From positions 71,668,186 through 71,732,185 of the forward strand of contig OU342630.1 in the NCBI GenBank assembly GCA_910589415.1: a stretch of 64,000 nt of DNA. The letters run 5' to 3'. Below, piece by piece: positions 28,301 to 32,585 of this stretch. The notes beneath the pieces were generated by a model that saw only the letters and a list, made by a program, of their open reading frames with translations, did no database searches and was not told where the DNA came from. The translations under genes were made by a program, and so were the position numbers. Source of the DNA: Malachius bipustulatus (taxonomy: Eukaryota > Arthropoda > Insecta > Coleoptera > Melyridae). The stretch's first letter is position 1. Each line of letters opens with the position of its first letter.

Positions 28301-30674
28301 AAATTGTCCTCATCGGAAAGTTTTTTATGTCTTCCATAATGAAAGATGTTAATTTACAAATTACAGACTTATATTTTTTCTAAAATTTAAAAACACACCA
28401 TTTACGACATTTTAGTAGGTATAATAATTATGATTTTTTAAAGTATTTTTAAGTTTTTACATATTTTTTACAATTATTTATGAGTGAACAAGAGACCAAT
28501 CGGTCTCGAAACGTTTCAATTTTATAAAAATATTTTTGAAGAATAATATTTTAATATCGAACCTAAAACCCAAATAAAGAAGAACATTTAAGAATTTACA
28601 AATTACTTTTGATTCAAATGCGTCTGTAGATTAAATAGAAAAATTAATAAAATGACCAAATTGTATTCAATTCAATTTTTTTTAAGAAACGTAACATACG
28701 TACGTGTATCAAATAGTAATCACCACCTCTTTTATTTAATAATCTTTCAGACAAATCCTTTCATAGGTCCACTGACTAATAATAAGTTGTTATTTGTTTT
28801 AATTTGTAATTATTAACTAAAATTATTTGTTTCAGGAGCCGGAGATTGAAAGGCGGTACAATGAAAAAAATGCGGATAGTCTTTACTCCGAGGATTCGGG
28901 CACAGAAGACCCTGTTCGAGTTTTTATAAATAACGAAAATTCTGTCATCGAAGAAAATGCAGTTGAGAATGTTCAATTCCATAAAGATGAAATTGTTTAT
29001 CCATTACAGAATGTCGATATGGATATCCGAAGAAAAAAGAGACATGTCAGTAAGTATGACTCTTGGATCTATTATTAGATAATTATTATGTATACCTAAT
29101 ACCAGGTGAACCATTGGAACTGACTATTTATTATAAATTATAAAAAATATATTTTTATTATACAGGGTTAATTACCTATCCTAAATAAGTGGGAAAAATT
29201 TTCCATTCTAAGGAAAAAAGTTCTCATTAACGTCCTCAATAGGATTCCTCGTTCTCTAGTCGTGTTCAAACCTATATTGTTTCTTTTATCAAACTTTAAT
29301 TTTTTCCACTTGCTACCTACGACCTACGTCTGTGATCAAATGTGTCAAAATCCAGCTGTTCAAACATCTCCATGTTAAGTTTTCACTTTGGATAGGAACG
29401 ATTATTCCATTCCCACGAACTTGAGAATAGACAGGTGTCAAAGTGAGCCTTTTTTCCAGTTTTTTAGTGTTGGGGTACAGAGCTCAACTTTTGTAGGTAC
29501 ATTCATAATTATCTTACCATTGATATTAGCTGCTAACCATTTTTTTTTTCATATGCGGAGATTTAGGGGTTGCATTGGGTTATTTTGTCCCTAATTTCTA
29601 CGACACTGATGGTAAAATTGTCATTTTCAAAACAAATTTTAAGCCGCAATGTTTTCTACTCCTACACAAAAAAGGTAGGTACTCGAGGTCACAATTGCTA
29701 ACGTGAACCGTTTTCGAGAAAAACAGCCATTTAACGAAGAAAAAATCGCTTCGAATGTTTCAAACATGCGTGTCGGAAAATGAAAGGCAAAAAATTGGCT
29801 CGATCTTTTTTTTTTCTTTATACCTTAAGGTTAGTCAAACTTTGGTCAAACAGTTAATCGCACAGGGTCAGCCCAGATTTAATTTTTTGACAGGCAGTGC
29901 CGACTAAATTGTTAAAATTAATGGAAGTGAGAAATTATCCAAAAAAATACAGATCCTGCTTTACGATTTCAAAAATTTGAATTTTATCCAACGAATTAGA
30001 GGAAATTGTTTCTTCTTCTTTTCTTTATAACGGTTCAGATGCAAAAAAAAACTATAGGAGACCAAAAAGTTTCTAAATAAAACAGAAAATTCACATTGTA
30101 TTTTAGAATCTATCAGCGGCGCATCACAAAAAAGTTAAGGGGGGAAGTGGGGGATATTTAGGGAAAAAATATCTCTGTAGATTCTCATAAGCATTTGACC
30201 TGCCCTTGATGTAAGCCCTTAGGGCGCAAAAAGAATTACCTCTTTTCGTAAATCTGCGTAAGGTTTGAAATAAGTAGATACATTTCCATTCATGGTTTTA
30301 AAAATACTGGATTACGTCATGATAATGCCTGCATTATTAGGTGTGTTTGAAAATATTGTTTGGCGTGTGAACCTTTTGCAGTTTAGAACAAATTAGTTTT
30401 TAATATATTTTCCACACTTTTCAAACGATATTGAACATATCTATGAAGTAAAATAAAACTGCAAGTTCGCTGTTCATATGCCTTTCAATTCAATGACATA
30501 AAAATTTATTATACTCTTATTTTTTATGTTGTAAAAAAAAATTTCATTTTTTCAGAGCCATCCAACTGTTTGTTCAAGGTTTGCCAAACATTTCGAAAAC
30601 GGAAAAGAGTACGCGTTCTCGTCAAAAATGGAAAGATAAAATTAGATGTTAACAATGCCAACACACAAAATTAA
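4140..30674 (+). CDS. CNMamide-like secreted peptide precursor (three exons, 176 aa)
   Basis: The coding exons 4140-4337, 28836-29049 and 30556-30674 have matching phases (0 then 1) and join into 531 nt with one stop. Residues about 21-41 are hydrophobic and end in VNAAP, giving a signal peptide with a long basic leader. An acidic spacer follows. RRKKR (131-135) precedes HVKPSNCLFKVCQTF (136-150), and RKRKR (151-155) follows. Convertase cleavage would release a 15-residue peptide with a C-x4-C disulfide loop, acting extracellularly on a receptor. The C-x-F-K-x-C core resembles insect CNMamide (C-x-F-K-I-C-N-M-amide), but no Gly precedes the basic site, so this form would not be amidated. Intron 1 (24.5 kb) holds the BEL element in antisense. 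Family assignment is inference. An alternative final exon encoding an amidated form was looked for but not found. Confidence 0.7.
4439..5399. repeat. 961-bp foldback element in peptide-gene intron 1
   Basis: It begins AAGGTGATTCAG (4439) and ends CTGAATCACCTT (5399). The arms, roughly 4439-4760 and 5075-5399, stay complementary, including CACCCAGTGGCGTA versus TACGCCACTGGGTG. It is non-coding and no target duplication was assigned. Confidence 0.7.
5400..6330. other. Non-coding intronic stretch
   Basis: AT-rich intron. A TACAGGGTGGTAC motif near 5550 looks like a single terminus of the foldback family. I see no gene. Confidence 0.4.
6331..6527. mobile_element. 197-bp MITE with TATACAGGGTG ends
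   Basis: It starts TATACAGGGTG and ends CACCCTGTATA, perfect 11-bp termini, with weaker complementarity inside (CAGCT, TTTTCA). It is non-coding. Confidence 0.6.
6713..7322. repeat. 610-bp foldback element with TGACGTCA near each end
   Basis: The arms pair from TGACTCTGGCAAATATT (6713) to AATATTTGCTACAGTCA (7322). They pass through ATGTCATTTGTTTTCATG complements and TGACGTCA in both arms, and ACCAAAATCAATAAT against its complement. It is AT-rich and non-coding. Confidence 0.65.
7323..8046. other. Non-coding intronic stretch
   Basis: No gene seen. A loosely palindromic patch around 7455-7515 (ATCGAATAAT / ATTATTCAAT) may be a small repeat. Confidence 0.35.
8047..8923. repeat. 877-bp foldback element, TATACAGGATGTCCCAG ends
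   Basis: Left end TATACAGGATGTCCCAGCTT (8047) and right end complementary to it (ending 8923). The arms are about 400 bp each and highly complementary, with an internal TACAGGGTGATAAAA at the turn. An AAAT microsatellite (about 8924-8944) abuts the right end. A partial relative occurs at 63554-63725, and a more distant one at 62218-62684. Confidence 0.8.
9219..9348. repeat. 130-bp palindromic hairpin
   Basis: TATAGTATTCCACTCGCGCA to GGCTATTATCCAC pairs with GTGGATAATAGCTATCATTA and onward. Inside it ATTACAGCAC-type sequence pairs again around GCCAGAGGC. It is a compact cruciform-capable element. Confidence 0.6.
9349..10637. other. Intronic stretch with MITE fragments
   Basis: It contains isolated foldback termini: GTACAGGGTGAGG near 9375, ACACAGGGTGTCTCATTT near 9555 and TATACAGAGTGTCTCATTAG near 10190. 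The 9375-9570 segment may be one small element. No coding region was seen. Confidence 0.4.
10638..11336. repeat. About 0.7-kb foldback element
   Basis: The left end around CCAGGATAAGAATAAATAGC pairs with GCTGTTCGCTCTTATCCTGG. The next segments (GGAATCTCGGAAATC / GGTTTCCGAGATCC, TCCACAAGATGGC / GCCATCTTGTTGAG) keep the symmetry. The arms are imperfect and it is non-coding. Confidence 0.6.
11337..12106. other. Non-coding intronic stretch
   Basis: AT-rich; no supported gene or repeat boundary. Confidence 0.35.
12107..13302. mobile_element. Non-autonomous hAT-type element with 8-bp target duplication
   Basis: The element spans 12115-13294 and starts CAGTGGCGG and ends CCGCCACTG. Both sides are flanked by AGACACAC (12107-12114 and 13295-13302), the 8-bp duplication typical of hAT transposition. 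Subterminal GCAGGTCATTT pairs loosely with GGAGGTCATTGACC. No transposase frame is present. The interior contains a GC-rich patch with a run of about 17 C near 12513, and a nested repeat. Confidence 0.85.
12566..12911. mobile_element. Nested 346-bp MITE inside the hAT element
   Basis: GTGTTGCCGCGG at the left end and CCGCGGCAACAC at the right end form 12-bp inverted repeats. GTAC steps and repeated AATGTACCA motifs lie inside. I found no clear target duplication. Confidence 0.55.
13303..14460. other. Non-coding intronic stretch
   Basis: Several short open frames on both strands without codon bias or domain signal. A GC-rich GAGGCGCGCGCGCCGC patch near 14310 stands out. Nothing else supported. 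Confidence 0.35.
14461..15321. repeat. 861-bp foldback element, TATACAGGTGTCCCAAGA ends
   Basis: TATACAGGTGTCCCAAGA (14461) pairs with TCTTGGGACACCCTGTA (ending 15320). Complementarity continues through TATCAAG and ACCCTTAAGG / CCTTAGGGGT. A fragment of another repeat (from 14899, AAGTTAACGGGCAG) is inserted inside. The same repeat is complete at 57983-58187. Confidence 0.7.
15322..16880. other. Non-coding intronic stretch
   Basis: AT-rich DNA with no convincing reading frame, promoter or repeat termini. Confidence 0.35.
16887..16931 (+). ncRNA. Hammerhead ribozyme motif
   Basis: All core parts are present in order. Stem I is ATTAT (16887-16891) with ATAAT (16927-16931). The core is CTGAAGA (16893-16899). 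Stem II is GTCC/GGAC with a CAATTA loop. GAAAC follows (16914-16918), then a very short stem III (CACGTG) and GTC, with cleavage expected after C16925. Minimal stem III is characteristic of hammerheads in Penelope-like elements and retrozymes. No such element is otherwise visible here, and an RTE-like copy begins beside it on the other strand. Activity is inferred from sequence only. Confidence 0.7.
16933..18830 (-). pseudogene. Dead RTE-like non-LTR retrotransposon (endonuclease-RT)
   Basis: The minus-strand translation recovers an apurinic-type endonuclease segment near 18.4-18.65 kb (MGDFHSKVGRG, then CVGDFRLG) and RT blocks. AIKNSKEGKAVEPDEIP lies near 17.6 kb and TQGCILSP near 17.23 kb. 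A degraded catalytic box lies near 17.1 kb, where YADD is now YPDN directly after a TGA stop. MKIKKTNYMV follows. Frameshifts and stops occur throughout, so no protein is made. The layout matches RTE-clade elements. A related 3' end lies at 42841-43095. Confidence 0.75.
18831..19774. other. AT-rich left flank of the BEL insertion
   Basis: No gene seen. The part next to the BEL element may be the left piece of an older LTR whose end and primer-binding site lie at 27046-27195. I could not find its start. Confidence 0.35.
19775..20336 (-). repeat. BEL element 3' LTR
   Basis: 562 bp with TGTTA...TAACA ends, identical to the other LTR except at 20301. It is the downstream LTR because the polyprotein is on the minus strand. 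Confidence 0.95.
20337..20474 (-). other. BEL 3' untranslated stretch with polypurine-type tract
   Basis: 138 bp between the polyprotein stop and the 3' LTR. The minus strand reads GGTGGGCGG just before the LTR (complement of 20340-20348), a plausible plus-strand primer site. A small hairpin TCAGGG/CCCTGA lies at 20450-20470. Confidence 0.45.
20475..25742 (-). CDS. BEL/Pao Gag-Pol polyprotein (1755 aa)
   Basis: A single frame encoding capsid, protease, RT-RNase H and integrase for retrotransposition. The first ATG (25742) has AAAATG context; the frame upstream of it opens only with TTG. Domains in order: gag-type DUF1759 region (about 140-320); three zinc knuckles at 361-373 (CX2CX3HX4C), 394-407 (CX2CX4HX4C) and 413-425; an aspartic protease DSG at 494-496; RT with YVDD at 913-916; RNase H acidic residues D1091, E1135 and D1167. 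Then come the integrase zinc finger H1398/H1403/C1433/C1436, catalytic D1468, D1534 and E1576, and a C-terminal DUF5641-like region (about 1650-1745). All key residues are present and there is no stop or frameshift, so the product is probably functional. No env frame follows. Confidence 0.95.
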   Translation of the reverse strand: MSNTLVGANASVSKFLTRLNSILTVVSAPIDEKSRFIVLAACDSASDLYNQVQEVDRNILITVESADKSALVVDVSSEIWKSYSGLLIEVDSVYFQIRAVQLSLESTQDTVVKSRHGSSESLNSRQSGAPALPPSASSHVKLPRIGIPTFDGSLRMWSVYYDLFRTLIHSNDSLAPIEKFQYLVSTLSKEPLTLVKHLPLTDDNYVIAFDTLVQRYQNERVLATCYWQAICNAPKITDSDSSQSLRELLNTFSENITALGQVSGVSLWDFTLFNWLLQKLDNATRKRFELQFASEEFPSYQDLHKFLSSQCRALESSLGNDLSPSAVVGKRSSVKSGGKVESRNSHAFLSTSSASSSKQSCFHCNGEHPISNCRSFLKLDPRKRFEAVKAARLCLNCFGPSHLVKQCPSSHSCKECAGRHHSLLHFVKLSNSDGAASHRVEPPPVASTVAMSSLPSFQDVRSRSRSNTTVLLATACIEVQDKWGNYQVVRSLIDSGSQSSFITDRCRKRLGLHLNRSSTPISCLGHVTLGSAQGSSDCIIRPVGVPSPTFKVSTLVLPNICGKLPSVDISPSKALDNLKLADPNWYTPGSVDVLLGADIFPNIVHGGYLSGSDNCPAAMNTTFGWVLLGTISSKVAGEVQACFASVDSTLEETLKAFWRVEEVPSVEVCSNEEQEAESLFVESHYREESGRFGVLLPFKDSKELPIFNDSLNVADRRLLALERRLSRLPHIRDMYVEFMKDYLEAGHMSLVPLESESANSYYIPHHCVFKDPGVSMSSDVSSLAPVSSKIRVVFDASAKASNNLSLNDTLLIGPKLQNDITSVLLRFRENKFVFTCDIRQMYRQILVGDSHRQYQLIRWRFSEKDPIRSYKLNTVTYGVSSSPYLAIRCLLQLAQENSEKFPLASKAIRLGLYVDDFAIGANQIEETLELRNQLISLLQLGQFELRKWSANNPQLLQDLPVEHCQQQSSNFDSESDFSVKILGLQWQSATDSFSFMVKSIDSPCTKRSILSEVAKIYDPLGFLCPLTFMAKRVIQHLWYLGLDWDEDPPADVVEKWNRYKSTLHVLSKLTIPRCLVPEGSFVSCQLHAFCDASTAGYAGVVYYRFEDADGNVQVRFVTAKSRVAPLKPLSVPRLELCAAVLLSDLVSFVLEQGPQSIVVDKVFAWSDSSVALSWIKSSPHRWKTFVSNRVVHIQDRIPPDCWNHVRSGDNPADVASRGLLPEELVGASAWWAGPEFLRLPLESWPALFPIAPTSDVELEKRNIVLFATIEISDVDVLLKRFSSLRKIQGIIARCFRFTNNCRAVNRTTGALSVSELHAALMHIVRIVQSSVFSSELEKIRSGKPCAKYLQSLSPFIDDFGILRVGGRLLHSGLAFDAKYPALLPGRHRLVELLIDQIHRGNLHPGVNTTHYLLQQNFWILSARRVIRSYLSKCNRCFRTRPLSLEPPMGNLPVARVSQLKPFSCVGVDYGGPFPIVLSRYRGVKTSKAYLCLFVCFATRAIHLEIASDLSSETFLAALRRFVARRGRCSDIYSDCGTNFVGANKELNSNLKIAAEGEGIRWHFNPPSAPHFGGLWESGVKSVKTHMARVIGGQILTYEELNTFIVQIEAVLNSRPLCPISSDPNDLSALTPGHFLTLEPLSSVPDVNLSHLKISRLSRWQLVQRMQRDFWTRWRAEYLHNFHQRSKWSKTHLFESTDIGSLVLIKDELLSPLKWALGRIVSLHPGADGVARVASVRTTRGLCKRPLVKLCPLPNQ
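25778..26202. repeat. Tandem duplication in the BEL leader
   Basis: Copy one (25778-25989) and copy two (25994-26202) are direct repeats with period 216. They share AACGAATAAGGGTTATT-like starts, AATAAGTACCTAACCAAGTG and ATACCGAGTGTACCCAGTA. They differ at many positions, so the duplication is much older than this insertion and belongs to the family's 5' untranslated region. Confidence 0.8.
26461..26478 (-). promoter_or_regulatory. BEL primer-binding site
   Basis: Five T residues after the 5' LTR end, the minus strand reads TGGTCCCTCCGTAGTCGG. TGG at the start fits the complement of a CCA-tailed tRNA. I cannot assign the tRNA with confidence; the match to a Tyr-type acceptor end is only partial. 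Confidence 0.5.
26484..27045 (-). repeat. BEL element 5' LTR (promoter LTR)
   Basis: 562 bp with the same ends. Transcription of the element should start here and run toward lower coordinates. Confidence 0.95.
27046..27195 (+). mobile_element. Remnant of an older LTR element with His-type primer site
   Basis: TGGTGCCGTGACCAGGATT at 27177-27195 matches what I expect for the 3' end of insect tRNA-His, a typical retroelement primer site. It stands three bases after GAGGATGAGACA, which would be the LTR end. The BEL element inserted into this LTR, leaving its left part before 19770. No gag-pol is visible downstream. Confidence 0.45.
27196..28476. other. Non-coding intronic stretch
   Basis: AT-rich DNA right of the old LTR remnant. 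It may include decayed internal sequence of that element, but no frame supports this. Confidence 0.35.
28477..28513 (+). ncRNA. Decayed hammerhead-like motif (Penelope-type remnant)
   Basis: TTTATGAG stands where CTGATGAG would be (two mismatches). A 6-bp stem follows, GAGACC/GGTCTC with an AATC loop (28492-28507), then GAAACG (28508-28513). The stem-GAAAC arrangement matches hammerhead stem II. The core changes suggest it is no longer active. A similar CGAAACGTTTC sequence with a CCGATCG context occurs near 32560-32583. Confidence 0.4.
28836..29049 (+). CDS. Peptide precursor exon 2 (acidic spacer and RRKKR)
   Basis: Acceptor TTTGTTTCAG ends at 28835. The exon reads 71 codons plus one base, then donor GTAAGTATG. 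It is rich in Glu, Asp and Asn, and ends with the tetra/pentabasic site RRKKR followed by HV. The entry phase fits exon 1 exactly. Confidence 0.72.
29050..30555. other. Intron 2 of the peptide gene
   Basis: AT-rich, with a lone TTATACAGGGTTAATTACC motif near 29160. It was searched for an alternative Cys-loop exon ending in CNMG and none was seen. Confidence 0.45.
30556..30674 (+). CDS. Peptide precursor exon 3 (Cys-loop peptide, stop)
   Basis: Acceptor CATTTTTTCAG ends at 30555. The first AG joins the last A of exon 2 to form a Lys codon. The exon gives KPSNCLFKVCQTF, RKRKR and a basic tail ending in TAA at 30672-30674. An alternative AG two bases downstream would open a frame lacking the cysteines and dibasic sites, so the first is preferred. 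Confidence 0.68.
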
Positions 30675-30685
30675 AAATTGTTTAT

Positions 30686-30815
30686 AGTGTGTCCCAGGAT
30701 AAACGAATTTATGGGTATAAATGATCCAGCAAGGCCTGAACCTCAAGCGATCAAATTTGAACTCGAAAATTTTTTGTCATTTAAATCAATAAATTCGCTT
30801 ATCCTGGGACGCACT
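30686..30815. mobile_element. 130-bp foldback in the 3' UTR of the peptide gene
   Basis: AGTGTGTCCCAGGATAAACG pairs with CGCTTATCCTGGGACGCACT, and ATTTAT with ATAAAT follows. It starts 12 bp after the stop codon and ends before the AATAAA at 30857, so it should be part of the mature mRNA as a hairpin. Confidence 0.65.
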
Positions 30816-30852
30816 GTAGATATAGACTGTCTAACTGAAGTTCTATTATTAT

Positions 30853-30950
30853 GTTAAATAAATATTTATTAAAAGGGGCGACACGAAAAATTCTCATAAT
30901 TATTGAAACTAAAAAACTCATTCTAATATGAATTCAGACTTAATGAAGTA
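30853..30950. repeat. Dispersed direct repeat, copy 1
   Basis: Shares TTAAATAAATA, CGACACGAAAAATTC, TTTGAAACT-like and AAAACTCATTCTAATATGAA with 33009-33130 in the same orientation. It is probably two copies of an unnamed repeat or a segmental duplication. Confidence 0.45.
30857..30862 (+). terminator. Candidate poly(A) signal of the peptide gene
   Basis: AATAAA lies 183 bp after the stop codon, downstream of a small foldback in the 3' UTR. It is the first canonical hexamer after the stop that I noticed. Confidence 0.4.
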
Positions 30951-31060
30951 ATTGTGATTCTGAAGAGCCTTTCTTCGTTTGTTTAAGAGCCACAGCAGAA
31001 GATAGGAAGGTATCACTGTTTCTGTTATCACTTCTTGTGAATACGTTATATCTCTCGATT

Positions 31061-31940
31061 CCAAAACGGCGAGGCACGTGTGCGATTGGTTTAACATCAA
31101 GATGAAAATTCGTTTATTATACATAGGTTTGATTATTTTTATTGAACATTTGTTTCGTAATTGTTAAAAAAGAACCTAAAACCCAAGACGAAGAAGAACA
31201 TTTAACAATTATACATAGGTACATACAATAAATAACTTTATAATAATTTTAGGTAAACTTTCGTTCATTTACACTTTCTCTGAGTTTTTTAAATAGCTGA
31301 ACATTTTTCTGATGGTTATTCCCTGAATTCATTTAAGCCGCAAAAATCATAAATAAACAAACAAAAATACGAAAATAAATTAAATGAAAAATGCACGTAT
31401 GCACATCATATAAATATAGGGTTATGCAAATTTCATGGTGCCAGTATTGGGATATCCTAAACCATAAGAGATACAGGGTTGCTTAAATTAGAGAAAAGTT
31501 GCGCTATTTTGTGGGCATCTCGAATCCGTCAAGACATACAAGATATCTGTGACTGCTCCTGAAATATCCTGAAAAAACTGAAAAATCGAGAAATCTTATT
31601 TTTGCCATCTTTCTTGCCATTGGAAATTAATAAATAATTTTTCGTAGGCTTACATAAGCCGTTATGAGCTATTCATCTGACGTTTCAAAAATTTTCCAAG
31701 CCAACTTGATCCCAGAGTTTTCATAGCCAACTTTCGTTTTTCTTATGGCCGCCATATTATTTTTTTATGTCGTTCGATAAGAAAAAAATAATGGAAACTA
31801 AAAACTAATAAACTTCAAAAAATAAATTTCAAAAATTTTCGTTCTTCTTTTTTTTTCTAAAAAGACAACTTTTTAGATCGAATATCATAGAGAAATTAAC
31901 AAACTATAAGGCAAGCAGTATGACTTCATATTGACCTATT
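31061..31940. other. Intergenic stretch between converging genes
   Basis: AT-rich with a partial repeat (ATACAGGGTTGCTTAAATTAG near 31472). A sequence near 31170 (GAACCTAAAACCCAAGACG) also occurs near 28560. No gene seen. Confidence 0.4.
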
Positions 31941-32585
31941 TCAGTTAAAAACTTTCTGTTTTTCTTTGATCAGGTTCCGGAAGTGCTCTGACAGGTAAAC
32001 ATTAATCTTCGGATTGACCTTCTTGTTGAGCATCAAACTGGCCTGGTCCATCGTTTCATCGTTGTCGTCAAGCGTCAAGTCGATCATCGCCGAATCGATC
32101 TCTGCGGCATCCGGTCTCTTCTCCGACAAGAAACTCCCGATGGAAAACTTTCCCTCCAAATTCATGAAGTTCTCGTTGATGGGCACTTCCCCGTTCCGGG
32201 CGTACCTCTCGACCAGTCCAGTGCCGGTGAAGCGCTCGTCCAGACTCCAGACGGAAGATTTGGTTCGCGCTGCCGCCGCGATAGATGACGGCCGGCTCGA
32301 TGGTCGGTTGATCGATCAGCTTCGACACTCGACAGTGATCGATCCGACGCCCGGGCGGCGTCTCGTACACCCACTTGGACGGCGAGACGAAGTACTTTTT
32401 CGGCGTATTCGAGTCGTCCATCTCCGTTTTGTGTTTCTTAGTAGTGGAAGGTTTCTTGACGAGTTCTTCTTCCTCTACGGAACGGAAGAGTTTCCGGTGG
32501 ATTTTGAATCGAGGATCCGGGCGATCCTCTCAGTCAGTTTCTCCTCCCCGTTGTAAAGGGGCCGATCGATTCCGAAACGTTTCAT
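31941..32585 (-). pseudogene. Intronless GC-rich coding region with two frame breaks
   Basis: Three minus-strand frames read on from one another. The first is ATG 32585 (MKRFGIDRPLYNGEEKL), which stops at 32475. The second is a frame giving EEEELVKKPS, MDDSNTPKKYFVSPSKW and QIFRLE (to about 32240). The third carries LDERFTGTGLVERYARNGE, PINENFMNLEGKF and the SUMO-interaction-like IDLTLDD, then a terminal KEKQKVFN and TGA at 31941. Codon use is GC-rich against an AT-rich background and no intron is seen. It is either a retrocopied pseudogene or a real gene with two indel errors in the assembly. I do not recognise the family. The N-terminal 25 bp resemble a repeat near 28500, which weakens the first segment. 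Confidence 0.55.

Noticed and set aside
32014..32556. 180-codon + strand frame
   Set aside because: Opposite strand of the GC-rich broken coding region. Its length reflects composition, and it has no start context or domain.
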